Shown: piece after piece, positions 35,839 to 46,000 of the stretch | Layout: the number at the start of each line of letters is the position of its first letter | Numbering within the stretch: the first letter of the stretch is position 1 | DNA from: Amphiura filiformis | Taxonomy: Eukaryota; Echinodermata; Ophiuroidea; Amphilepidida; Amphiuridae | NCBI RefSeq assembly: GCF_039555335.1 | Contig: NC_092631.1 | Location: forward strand, 15,991,805-16,055,804 | DNA: 64,000 nucleotides | Reading direction: 5' to 3' | The notes under the pieces: model-generated | What the model was told of the DNA's origin: nothing | Database searches by the model: none | The model's input: only the letters and a program-made list of their open reading frames with translations | Program-made: the position numbers and the translations under genes

Positions 35839-37086
35839 AGAACCACTGAACCAATACTAGAGGCTTCAAGCAGTACCAATGTCAATGCAGCTGTGTGCCA
35901 TTATAAGTTCTGCTAATTAAAGTAGTCTAATATCTTTTTCAGTTTTGAAGAGGTGTATTTATAGACGAATCCAACGGGGTCCCGTCTGCACCAAACTGGT
36001 GTTGTTACTGCCCAATTAGGTGGATTAAATCAGCTTATGTCGATGTTGAATTGTATTGTGTTGTAAACTTTCATCATTCTTTTGTCTACGTGTAACACGG
36101 GTGATGGAATGCAGTTTAATATCCCCGTCACATCATTTCACATATTAGGTGGGATAGATGTGTGTGTGGGGGGGGGCAGCTATGGCTGCCATTGAGGTGT
36201 AGGAATGCGTGAAATTGGATTCGCGATTCGTCTATATGAGAGAGATTGCGATGTTCCATACGTGCTGCGTAGAATGTGCGTTTATACGGTGTACATATAG
36301 CTAGTCTCGGTTCCAAGCTGGATAGCTCCTTCGTTACGAAGGCGGCTGGAAGAAAGACTAACACCTAATCTGGTCACAAGAGGGTGAAGCAGTTGGAATT
36401 TAGTGGCGTCCGAGTCTTATATATACTTCAATACAGCATGCGTCAAGGTTAACGTGCTGCTTCAAATTAATTGTATTTCAGTGCTTCCCAAATATTATGG
36501 TTGCCAAAAACAAATATTTTGGTAGATTAAGGACCATTGCATCTATATATCATGACTTAACTTTCAAAATGAGACCTTTTCGTGATAAAAAAATAGGCGC
36601 GTTGCATCGACCGTCGCGCCGCCGTACAAAATGTCAATTTCAACCGTGCGTATACCGTGCGTTTGTATCCAAAAGGTAAATCGCAATCTAATTTTATACG
36701 GCCAATCTCCCACGCATTTCAATGGTCAATCTGAACGTATGAACCACGCATATGAATGAAGTCACATTTTTACACCTCACTCTTACTTTATTATAATTAT
36801 TTCTTACAAACAAAAAGGATCATATGACTTTGCATCGTACAATATGCCCATTATCCTTGATTTTCTTTAATAATATTATTGTTAAACGGACAAATTTTGT
36901 GCATTTTTAACGTTGTCTCCACGTTCATTTCGTACGTGCAAAACTAGAACTGACTGAATACGCCACCTCGCTTCGAATCAGGAGAGTGATTTTGAAAAGA
37001 TAGACGTGCGTACGATCACAGTGTTTGGAAATTGCAAGCTCTCTATTAGGTCCTCCTTCCCTCTGGCTGTTTGGGATGCACCGTTC
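35839..37086. other. Intergenic, repeat-related
   Basis: The part at 35940-36240 (GTATTGTGTTGTAAACTTTCATCATTC... region, and GACGAATCCAACG) resembles 15750-16010 and 14630-14740. No gene supported. Confidence 0.45.
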
Positions 37087-37395
37087 AGTCCGACACGCCG
37101 CTAGTCCGACAACACAAAGTCCCTACATTTTGGGGTGCGTCAGTCCGAAAATGAAACATACTGCGCTAGTCCAAAAATGAAAACCACTGCAACAGTCCGA
37201 CATGCCGCTAGTCCGAATCTGAAAACACTTTTTCAGTCCGACTCACCGCTAGTCCGAATCCGAAATACACTGCATGCGCTAGTCTGAATCTGGAAAACAC
37301 TTCTTCGGTCCGACACTCCGCTAGTCCGAAACTGAAAACCATAGCGCTAGTCCGAAACTGAAAATCACAGCGCTAGTCCTAATCTGAAAAACACA
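37087..37395 (+). repeat. CGCTAGTCCGAA minisatellite
   Basis: The motif GCTAGTCCGAA, usually followed by TCTGAAAACAC or ACTGAAAA, recurs about nine times; CAGTCCGACAC alternates with it in the first half. The spacing of 25-50 bp is uneven. Confidence 0.8.
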
Positions 37396-38855
37396 TTAAG
37401 AGTACCATAATTTAAGTTGTTGCTAGTAGGATCTTTGATAAATCAGTCTGTACAATGCAATGGTGTATGGGCATTATTTGTGGAGTAAAAGGGACTGAGG
37501 TGGTTTCAGTTCTGAGTATTGCCAAGAGATGGAACCAAGACTGACAGGCTGAAAGTGCCTGAACTGCTGTGGTAACCCATTGAGCCCCGGGTTAAAATTT
37601 CCAAACGGCCCGCCAAAAAAACCTTTGCGCCCCCTTTTGCATATGCCAAATTTTTGGGATCTCAATTTTCAAATCTTGATGGTCTACGTGTTGCATATTT
37701 AAGCGTTTCGTACTGTTTTCGTAAGCCTTTTAGAGTCTTTAATTTAAAAGATGCCCCTTAAAAGTGATGAGTTTTACACAATGTAATAGGCCAAACCGAA
37801 AATCTGTAAGCGAACAAACAAAATGGTCGATGACGTCCTGTGACCGACTTTCGTTTATCCAAATTAGATACAATATTAATTGGACTTGAACTTGAATCTG
37901 AACTTGAGGGTGCACTCCTCTGAACAGGTAAGCTTTGGGGCGGAAGCGGGAGGGGTCGCGGGGGACACGCAACCTCATCTAAATTTTTGCAAGGGCGACG
38001 GCCTCCCCCTGAAATCATTATAGAAAAAAACCCGCGATAATTGCCTTGTGCCGTTCGTTTTAGCACTAAAAACACAATGCTTTGCCCCAAATTGTGTAAA
38101 ATAACAATATTTGCCTTCATTTGGGCCGCGCCCCAGGGTATCAAGTATGATAGTGCACACATGCGTGACCAAATTGTTTTGAAACCGCACGACGAGTTTT
38201 TTGCTAGTAAAAATACAACAAATGTGCCCTTTTCGGACTTGTAATTTTCCTAAAATCCATGCATAACTTATTAAACGAATTTCCAGTTTGGTTCAAGTTT
38301 GGTTAAAACCAACGCTCTGCAGGGTCTATTGTTCTATTGTTTCCGATTAGAGCGCTGACATATTGGAAAATGTTGCCAATCAATATTCGTGAGAGTGTAC
38401 ATTCAACGTCCAGTTTTCGAAATTGGGTGACTTGTGTTTGGCAGGTGTGAAATACATCTGACTGGGCGTTTTAATTACGTACCGAATAAAGGCATTGACA
38501 TCATCGAATGGCTGCCCCGTGCTGTTATGTGTTTAATTATTATATAGGCCTAATAATTACTATTAAATGTATTCATCATTCCTTTCTTTTCCCTTCTCTG
38601 TACTTATTCATTCCTAGGCCTACACTTTATCGCTTCCTCACTCTCCTTGTCCCCTCACACCCTCCCTCTCTCCTTCCCATCATTTTCCTTATATTTCTAT
38701 TTATCTACTTGTCTTTATTACATCTTTTCATTTCTCCCTTCCTCCAGCCCTCTCGCATTCTCCATATCCCTTCCTCCTCCCTCCTCCCCTCCCAAGACTT
38801 CTCACAGGGGTGAATCTGCCCCTTTCCAACCCCCTCCCCTCTTTGGGTACGCCAC
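37396..38855. other. Intergenic, nothing coding recognised
   Basis: Contains a CT-rich stretch at 38580-38830 whose open frames are compositional. The end at 38841-38856 (GGGTACGCCACT) looks like a degraded right end of a hAT-type CAGTGGCGTA element. Confidence 0.45.
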
Positions 38856-38868
38856 TATTTCTATACCA

Positions 38869-39091
38869 CTGGTATATGTAATTTCTTACAACTAGTCCAA
38901 AGATTTCCACTTACTTGCAGACGTTTCGAAAACTGACAGTTTTCTTTATCGATGCTATTGTTGCAATGACGATCTGTGTACAGCTGATGATTTCTGCTGC
39001 TTGGCAACGGAGTTGCCAGTTGATTTTTCACTTATCAGATCGTCAAAGACGTGACTCAAGTTGTATTGCCCCTCGTCTCTGTTCATGGTAT
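38869..39091 (-). repeat. Penelope-like terminal repeat, 3' copy
   Basis: 223 bp, inverted relative to 40141-40363. Starts CTGGTATATGTAATTTCTTA. Carries the end of the GIY-YIG frame and a hammerhead-like motif. Confidence 0.9.
38920..38952 (-). ncRNA. Hammerhead-like motif, 3' terminal repeat copy
   Basis: Reverse complement of 40280-40312; on the coding strand it lies just after the stop of the GIY-YIG frame, the place expected for a Penelope-like hammerhead. Confidence 0.55.
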
Positions 39092-39521
39092 TGCCCCGCT
39101 TTCTGATGGTGATCGCCTCCTTAATCCATCTCTTATATCTATTACTCTCTTTGCCGACGATCCTAGCCTCCTCCCAATCGATGACATGATTGTTTTCTAC
39201 TACATGATCAGTGATAGCCGATTTGTGAACAACTGATTGGGATGCTTTTCTGGTGGCTCTGGTTTTTATATTGTCACCAATTTTCTCTGCCTCAGTTTTG
39301 TGCTCCTCCAAACGTTTGCCGAACTTCCTTCCTGTCTCCCCGATGTATGCCAAATCACAGTTTTTACAAGGTATTGAATAGACGACGTCCGTAGAATGAT
39401 GGGGATCCCGTTTGTCCTTGGGGTGGACAAGGAGGTTGCGCAACGTACAATGGGGCTTCATCGCGGTGGAGATGTTATAAGATTTGAACACTCTCGAGAC
39501 ACGCTCTGAGACTCCCTCCAC
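38955..39521 (-). pseudogene. Penelope-like GIY-YIG endonuclease part
   Basis: Holds KPHCTLRNLLVHPKDKRDP, then VVYSIPCKNCDLAYIGETGR with the paired YSIP and YIG motifs, the cysteine pair of the known Penelope GIY-YIG domain, and FGKRLEEHKTEA. It ends in the left terminal repeat, whose inverted partner at 40141-40363 repeats its last 45 or so residues on the other strand. It lies in a different frame from the polymerase part. Confidence 0.88.
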
Positions 39522-40171
39522 ATGACAACAAGACCTTTCGACTTAGCGGAATCGTCTTTCTTAGATCTGTCTTTCTTGGGCTTAGGTGTAGCCATCTGGT
39601 GTTTCACTTTTTCAATGGTCCAATCTGGGTATCCGCATTTTTGGAGAGCCCCCTTAAAGTGAGTTTCCTCCTCTACCTTGTCTTGCTCTTCAGTGACAAT
39701 TTTGTTCTTTCTATCGAGAAGGGTACGAACAACGCCTAGTTTCTGGTGAAGAGGGTGGTGTGACCTAAAGTTCAAATATTGGTCAGTATGAGTAGCCTTC
39801 CGGTAAACCAATAACTTAACCGATCCATCATCTCGCCGAACAATCAATGTGTCCAAAAAGGGGATCTTGCCATCCACTTCCTTTTCAAAAGTGAATTTGA
39901 TAGAGTCGGTGTCGTCAGCTTGGTTCAGGTGGTCAGTGAGGTTATTCACTTCATCTTTACAAACAATTTCCAAGATATCATCCACATATCTCTTCCATAG
40001 CTTTGGTTTACATTCCATAGGGGCAGTAGCGATAGCAATATTTTCCAGGTGTTCCATGAAGATATTCGCCGCCAACGGTGAAACAGGGCTACCCATGGCC
40101 GCTCCAAACCATGAACAGAGACCAAACCATGGCCGCTCCGATACCATGAACAGAGACGAGGGGCAATACAA
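39458..40171 (-). pseudogene. Penelope-like reverse transcriptase, C-terminal half
   Basis: Holds AAMGSPVSPLAANIFMEHLE (finger/palm motif B region), the catalytic box KRYVDDILEIV and downstream thumb motifs FLDTLIVR and YRKATHTDQYLNF. The polymerase motifs before GSPVSPL are absent. The order and wording match Penelope-like elements rather than LINEs. No function is expected from this copy. Confidence 0.88.
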
Positions 40172-40363
40172 CTTGAGTCACGTCTTTGACGATCTGATAA
40201 GTGAAAAATCAACTGGCAACTCCGTTGACAAGCAGCAGAAATCATCAGCTGTACACAGATCGTCATTGCAACAATAGCATCGATAAAGAAAACTGTCAGT
40301 TTTCGAAACGTCTGCAAGTAAGTGGAAATCTTTGGACTAGTTGTAAGAAATTACATATACCAG
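40141..40363 (+). repeat. Penelope-like terminal repeat, inverted upstream copy
   Basis: 223 bp, reverse complement of 38869-39091 with about one difference. Followed by the 33-bp one-sided extension and the target duplication. Confidence 0.9.
40280..40312 (+). ncRNA. Hammerhead-ribozyme-like motif in the terminal repeat
   Basis: The text contains a stem II of AAAACTG with CAGTTTT, then CGAAAC, then GTC. This is the layout of the short hammerheads known in Penelope-like terminal repeats (CUGAUGA, stem II, GAAA, minimal stem III, GUC). The CUGAUGA box is only partly kept, so self-cleavage is doubtful. The same motif is on the minus strand at 38920-38952. Confidence 0.55.
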
Positions 40364-40875
40364 TTTATCATGAACAGCCTGATGAATATCTTCAAGTATT
40401 TCTATACCAATCTCCTTAAAATAAAATTAAATGGAAATTTCTTAAAAACAACCTTTATAGGCCTATACGTATACTTACATGTATACGTATTAGCGATTAC
40501 CATTATAGTGGAATATAGATATGTGGAAATGGCAGCCTTCATACATTCTAATGTGTAATCGATCAGCAAGAGCATTCAATTTATTTAAATGAAGCGCATA
40601 AAGTCAGGTGGGTGGTAAAGATGACTGCATCGACAGCTAAAGCCTCCTTTATAGACTTCAGACCCACACAAGCACACATTTGGGATACGTGGGGACAATG
40701 GTACCACTTTACACATGACTGCCCTTACACATGACTATAGTGTGGTCACTTATTGATACTCGCCTGTTGTGTAGAGCGTTAATATGATGCCGGATCAGTG
40801 ACCAATTCAATGGCGGAACCCCTTTGTTCGAAACAATTGAAAGCTCTTTGGTTAAAACTCCTAAACTATAATTAA

Positions 40876-41016
40876 AGACCGAATCAAAAAGACTAATTTG
40901 CGTCTGACGTCATGACAAAGGCGCGCCGAGATTGGTTGCTGACCTGCGCAGTATGGCATTTTTGGTCTGATTGACAGGACGTCATACGCAAACTAGTCTT
41001 TTTAATTCGGTCTTCA
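40876..41016. mobile_element. Short inverted-repeat element
   Basis: Arms of about 38 bp: AAGACCGAATCAAAAAGACT with TTTGCGTCTGACGTC, and complement with four or so differences. About 141 bp in all, GC-richer centre, no gene. Confidence 0.8.
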
Positions 41017-41020
41017 ATTA

Positions 41021-43028
41021 TACCAACGTATCAGGACTGAAGCGCGCGCTACACGATCACATACACGTCGTGTCCGCCATTGCCGTTTTACCTGAAATAG
41101 GTAAAAACTACATAAACTCGGCAAAATATCTGGCCAATATTGTTTTGCCTTTCGAATAGGTGCACTTTAAAATTGCATAACAACTGGTAAAAGGTTTTGA
41201 TGACATTTTACTTAACCTGTATATAAAATTGTCGAAATTATACACAACATCATTATACGACGTACTTGGTATTTTTTTACATAATGAAGGTCCGATTTTT
41301 CTGTGTGTACAGTGGTTGAAAGTGGCATTTTTGGGAATGTACGTCAGTAACGTGCCATTTTTCATATTTGCCCATATCTTTAAAAAAAATTAGATGAAAT
41401 TCAATAGTAGATCGGTAAACTACATTCAATATCCGTCGATATAAGACATAAATCAAGTTATTTGGACGATTTTAAAATTTTGACAATTTTTGAAAGCCTG
41501 AGTGTGTGACGTAATTACGGAATTTCCCTCGTTTTTTTTTTTTTTTTTTTTTTGGTGACTATATGCGTACACACAGACCATTTATATGAGTGCCTGGGGG
41601 GAAGTGCCAGTAAAACCGGCACAAAATATTCTCATGCCCGACACCCCCCTAATTGTAATGATTCGGCTGCCATTTTAGTCCAAAATAATCTAAAATTACA
41701 CCCCTACATTTTCACAGCCACTGTGACAGCAATATTCGGCGAAGTTCTGTCAAAAATCGTGGTGCAAATTATTTGTCAAAATTAAGACAGTCCAATACGT
41801 AAGCATTCTATTTCTAATAACGCGACCTCGATGTTCGCGATTTCTATTCATTATGTTCATGCAAGCATAAGTAAAGGTTCAAGTGGTAGAGAATTGAAGA
41901 AAATTTAATGGGTAGTGGCCTCAAATGAACCATGCCATGCTATCCCTGACTGAGCAGCATCTCATCTCATGCTCAATGCATCTCTGTGTTTTAGACAGTC
42001 TCAGTCTGAATACCGAGTATGCATGAAACCAGGCGGCTGACACTGAAAAATTTGCATGGAAAAATGACCCGTCTCCTCCGCAGCCAATTTGGTTCCGCTC
42101 CATCGAAATCAAGCTGGTCACGGAGGAGACTACCCTCCTTTGTGTTTGTTCATTTGTGTATGGAGAGCCCTTTTTGGAGTCCGGAATGACTTAGGCTACG
42201 CTCTCAGCTAGAGTCCGACGCTGCATTGCACTAGAAATACCTTTTCTGTGAAATCGCTATAGAGCCAACCGGGAGCACGTATTCGTTTTGAAAATATAAC
42301 ATTAAAATTAGTATCACCCTTATGGCCCGCGTGCAGTGGAAAACCTTAATTCTTTAATGAAAAGGAAATGAAAATTAAAAAAAACACGGATCTACTTGTG
42401 CACCAATAAAATTGGCACAGCAATTTGTCTCAAATATGAATGAATTTTAAGAAACATACGGGGTATGATGAACATTGACCTGACGCCATGATAGTAGGAT
42501 CTATTAGTCATTTTATATACAATGTATATACCGTATTGTCATAATACCAATATTTGTCATTATATATACTGAGTAATATCTAGCAACGTAAATGTGCAGT
42601 TCATATGCACAAACGAATACTGATCTTTATGATATTCAGGTTTTTGTACATCACATATAACATGTCACATAGGAGGTCATACGTGTTGACCTTCATCTAT
42701 TGTATTTGTTCATCTGTGTATGGAGAGGATTAGCGCCATTAAACGCCCTAAACGCCATTAAAACTCCATCAGTATTAGGGCGTAGTTCAGTGAACTCACC
42801 GGATTGCTATTCCAAGTACTTTGATAATAAAGATAATATGTATTAATGGGTCGAGGCGATTGCATTAAAAAACCTAATAAATTATTCATAACAGTTACGT
42901 AATCAATCGATAGTGCGGACACTTTTCATTTGCAAACCACCAAAATTCGTGATCTTTAAGCGTTGGAAAAGAAACCACGTGAATAGAGTGCCCTCTCAAG
43001 AATATCAACTCTCTGCATGAAACCTGGG
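41021..43028. other. Upstream flank of gene 2
   Basis: Non-coding. It has a T run at 41531-41554, a block at 41845-41910 that resembles the gene 1 flank, and a block at 42140-42240 (CATTTGTGTATGGAGAGCC) resembling 26030-26130 in reverse; the same words recur near 42710-42730. Confidence 0.45.
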
Positions 43029-43036
43029 TATAAAAC
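43029..43036 (+). promoter_or_regulatory. Possible TATA box of gene 2
   Basis: TATAAAAC 18 bp before the proposed ATG, in a place comparable to gene 1. The short distance means the true transcription start may lie elsewhere. Confidence 0.25.
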
Positions 43037-43053
43037 ACGGTGACGTGGTTTAG

Positions 43054-43065
43054 ATGGCTTTCCTG
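43054..43065 (+). CDS. Gene 2 exon 1 (four codons)
   Basis: ATGGCTTTCCTG then donor GTAAGT, phase 0, giving MAFL joined to FFKYRRRRR. The context TTTAGATGGC is shared with gene 1. Intron 1 is 4.7 kb here against 0.7 kb in gene 1. Confidence 0.5.
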
Positions 43066-46000
43066 GTAAGTTTGCTAGGTTTTACTTTAAGTTGAATGTT
43101 GCGTGATTCATAATGACATTTGTCTGCCAATTTACTCGAGAACTAAGCATCGGGACTGATTCTAGCTTCGAATTTGCACAACATGCGTTGCTAGGACGCC
43201 GATCTACTGAAAAACGATAGCTTGATGGGCTGTAAGCTTCGAATGCCTAACAATGGTAACCGCTCACTTCCGGTAATTTTTACCGGCGTGACCTCTGCTG
43301 TTACGTAACGCAATGTTGAAAATCAGGTGGCAAACTACGGTTTTTCAGAAAACATCAAAAAAATGGAATACACGAGTCGTTTCTCCCTTCATTTCCATAT
43401 TGAGCCCATAGAAACATGAGTATAAGGCAAAGAAAAGTTGAATTATTGTGGAAAAAAATGAATGCTTTTGGTGCGCGAATTAACCTAAAAAATGAGAGAA
43501 AATGCATGTCACGATCACTAAAATGCTTATATCTACAGCTTTGAGGAAACGCCGGTCTAATGCTTTTCTGTTATGATAAACATTAAATTAACCACAGCTT
43601 GTATTAAAATTTCAGCGAAAATGATCGGTGGAATAACCTAGTCATAGGTTGAAAAGTTGCGTTCTTTGAGTCCTCGTGTCGTAAGCACACGTTGCAAGTG
43701 TCACGATGCTTCACGAAATGGATCCCAGCCGTTATATAATTATGTTATATTGATTAATATAGCAATTAAAAACGTCTATTGTTATATATTTTATAAATGC
43801 AAAATACTCTATTGTGTAACAAAATATTGTAGTCGTCAAAGAAGGTAGTATCATCTCATTTAACTGAAGTACAAGCAGTTTTGAAAAGATTGTTGTTGAG
43901 TGAGATCCTTGAACATGTTGAACGAGAAATAAGATAGCAAAAGAATACCCTTTGCCCGAACAAGTTGCGATGGCTTAGTGGACAGAGCGAAGGTGTGCAG
44001 TGCGGAAGGTTGAGAGTTCGATTCCCATGTTATCTTATCGATGATGTGGAATTTTTAAGTTCGTTTTTCTTTTCTTTTTTCCTCTCCCTTTTGTCTTTAA
44101 TAATATAGGCCTAATGAATGTCAGCTTGAAGGCCCACTTTTTTCATGATTTATTTCTTGTTCATCTTTAAGCCTAATCCTACATTCGAGTTGTTTTCATA
44201 TCTTTAAAAAAAATGCATTTAAGTTCAGTAGCATTCAATATGAAATAATAAAATAAAGCATGTCAAACTTAAGTAATTTTTAACAGTTCAAGAATATATA
44301 TAGGCCTATCAAATAAAGGAACGTCAACACGGATTTTCACGATTTTTTAATTGCACTAGACCCCTCCACTATCGGCAACATATTTTTTGAGTTTTTATGC
44401 ATACATATCAAATCATGAGATGCACGAATTTCAAACCTAATATTTTGGCATATTTGTAATTTTTACACAATGTCCAACTTACACCTCGGATTACACCTAA
44501 TTGAATCAGCCAAGTTCGTTGTCTAGATAGAGCAACTAACTTTGATGTCTTATTAAGACTAATCCCCATAGAACACCACAGTTAAGCGGTCAAGATATTA
44601 AGTGTTTACTTTCATTTTTATCTCGCTACTTCTGCTTCAAATGTAACGTGAAAACCTTCCTGACAGTTATTTACTAATATTATAAATATTGTTATAATTT
44701 TTGGAATAACAAAACTTCAAATTTGCCCGATATCGTATATTATGGCTTTAATAAAAATATGAAAACTAGGATTTAAAAATATGAGTTAAAATCAAATCAA
44801 AAATCAAAGGTGCTTGCGGGGTTCGAACCAAGATCGAACTTCCAAATGCATGTATTTACCACTAAGCCATACCAGAGATATGATTAATTCGGTGACAATA
44901 ATAGCAATGTTATTCTTACTCAGTGGCTCACTCGTGATTCTATTTCTGGAATGAATTAACACCGTCCAAATAATGTAACACAAACCTTTATGCTGACATT
45001 TAAAATTGCTTGAACGTTGGGAGTATTATTTTCAAGTTAAATAATCAACAATGGACAATGAACAATGAAAGTTTCTTTGCAGGCAAAACATCGGCCGTAC
45101 AATATATGGCGTGACAGTAGTCACGCACAAAGATAAACATTTCAACATGTTCAATATGCGACTAGAAATATACCCCAACCAAAAATCACGAAATTTTCAG
45201 GCAAGCTAACTTTAGTTATTCTATAACATGACACCCATTTTTGATTCCGGCGCTTTTTCTTGCTTGATGATATGAACATTTTTGTTTTCGTGACCTGCTA
45301 TTTTTCTCATTTTCCGAGCTACTTTGGACATGTTCAAGCTTCTTTTTTTCCATTTAATTCAACTTTTACACGTTATTTGTTGCTTTATGCAAATGTTTGA
45401 TATCTTATCTGTGGTCAGGGTACATAAATGGAGCAATATACGACCCGTGTCTTCCATTTCTTGAGCTATTTTGATAAAAAGCATTTGCCGGCTAAAATTT
45501 TAACATTGTGTTACGTAACCCGTGTTCACCAACCCGTATAAATTTTCTGTCGAACAAAAGAGGTCACAAAGTTGCTGTCGTACTGAACTGTACGTGATAG
45601 TTAACGCATTCGAGGCTCGAGTCCGAAGCTATCGTTTTTCGGTAGATCAGCGTTGTTATTTCTGTAATGCTTGTTAAATATTCCATGTTGTTGTTCAAAT
45701 TTGGATGATTGTTATTTTGATAAGTCAGATGTATCTTGAGAGCAAATGTTGCCTATTTTGAAGTAAAATTAAATTGAGATGCAATTTTAACATTGAACTA
45801 GGGGGTGGCGGCAAATTTATTTGTTCTGGTCTTACTGGGCAGACTGTTTAATTTTTTTTTAGTATTTATCGGACCAGTGCGCGGGAAACGCGCAAAATGT
45901 TGCAATTTTACTTAATTTTGACTCAAAACACGGTCTTTTCTTTGTTCTATTAGGATTTTTAGGGAAGGTCTCCCTTGGAAGAACGTTGGGGGGGGGGCGT

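Larger units (their letters stand above)
38869..40396 (-). mobile_element. Penelope-like element, 5'-truncated, inverted terminal repeats
   Basis: The coding strand is minus. A 13-bp direct repeat TATTTCTATACCA flanks it (38856-38868 and 40397-40409). Terminal repeats of 223 bp, 38869-39091 and 40141-40363, are inverted and differ at about one base, so the insertion is young. A 33-bp extension (40364-40396) is present at one end only, as known for Penelope elements. The repeat holds the 3' end of the open frame plus 3' UTR, so the upstream copy is a reversed piece of the element's own 3' end. Between the repeats are the second half of the reverse transcriptase and a GIY-YIG endonuclease. The copy is broken and lacks the first half of the polymerase. 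Confidence 0.9.

Noticed and set aside
37087-37395. CRISPR-like array from the regular CTAGTCCGAA words
   Set aside because: Eukaryotic context, uneven spacing, and spacers that resemble one another.
39849-40277. Plus-strand open frame of 142 codons ending SAVHRSSLQQ
   Set aside because: It is the antisense of the Penelope-like polymerase joined to the inverted 3' end copy, not a separate gene.
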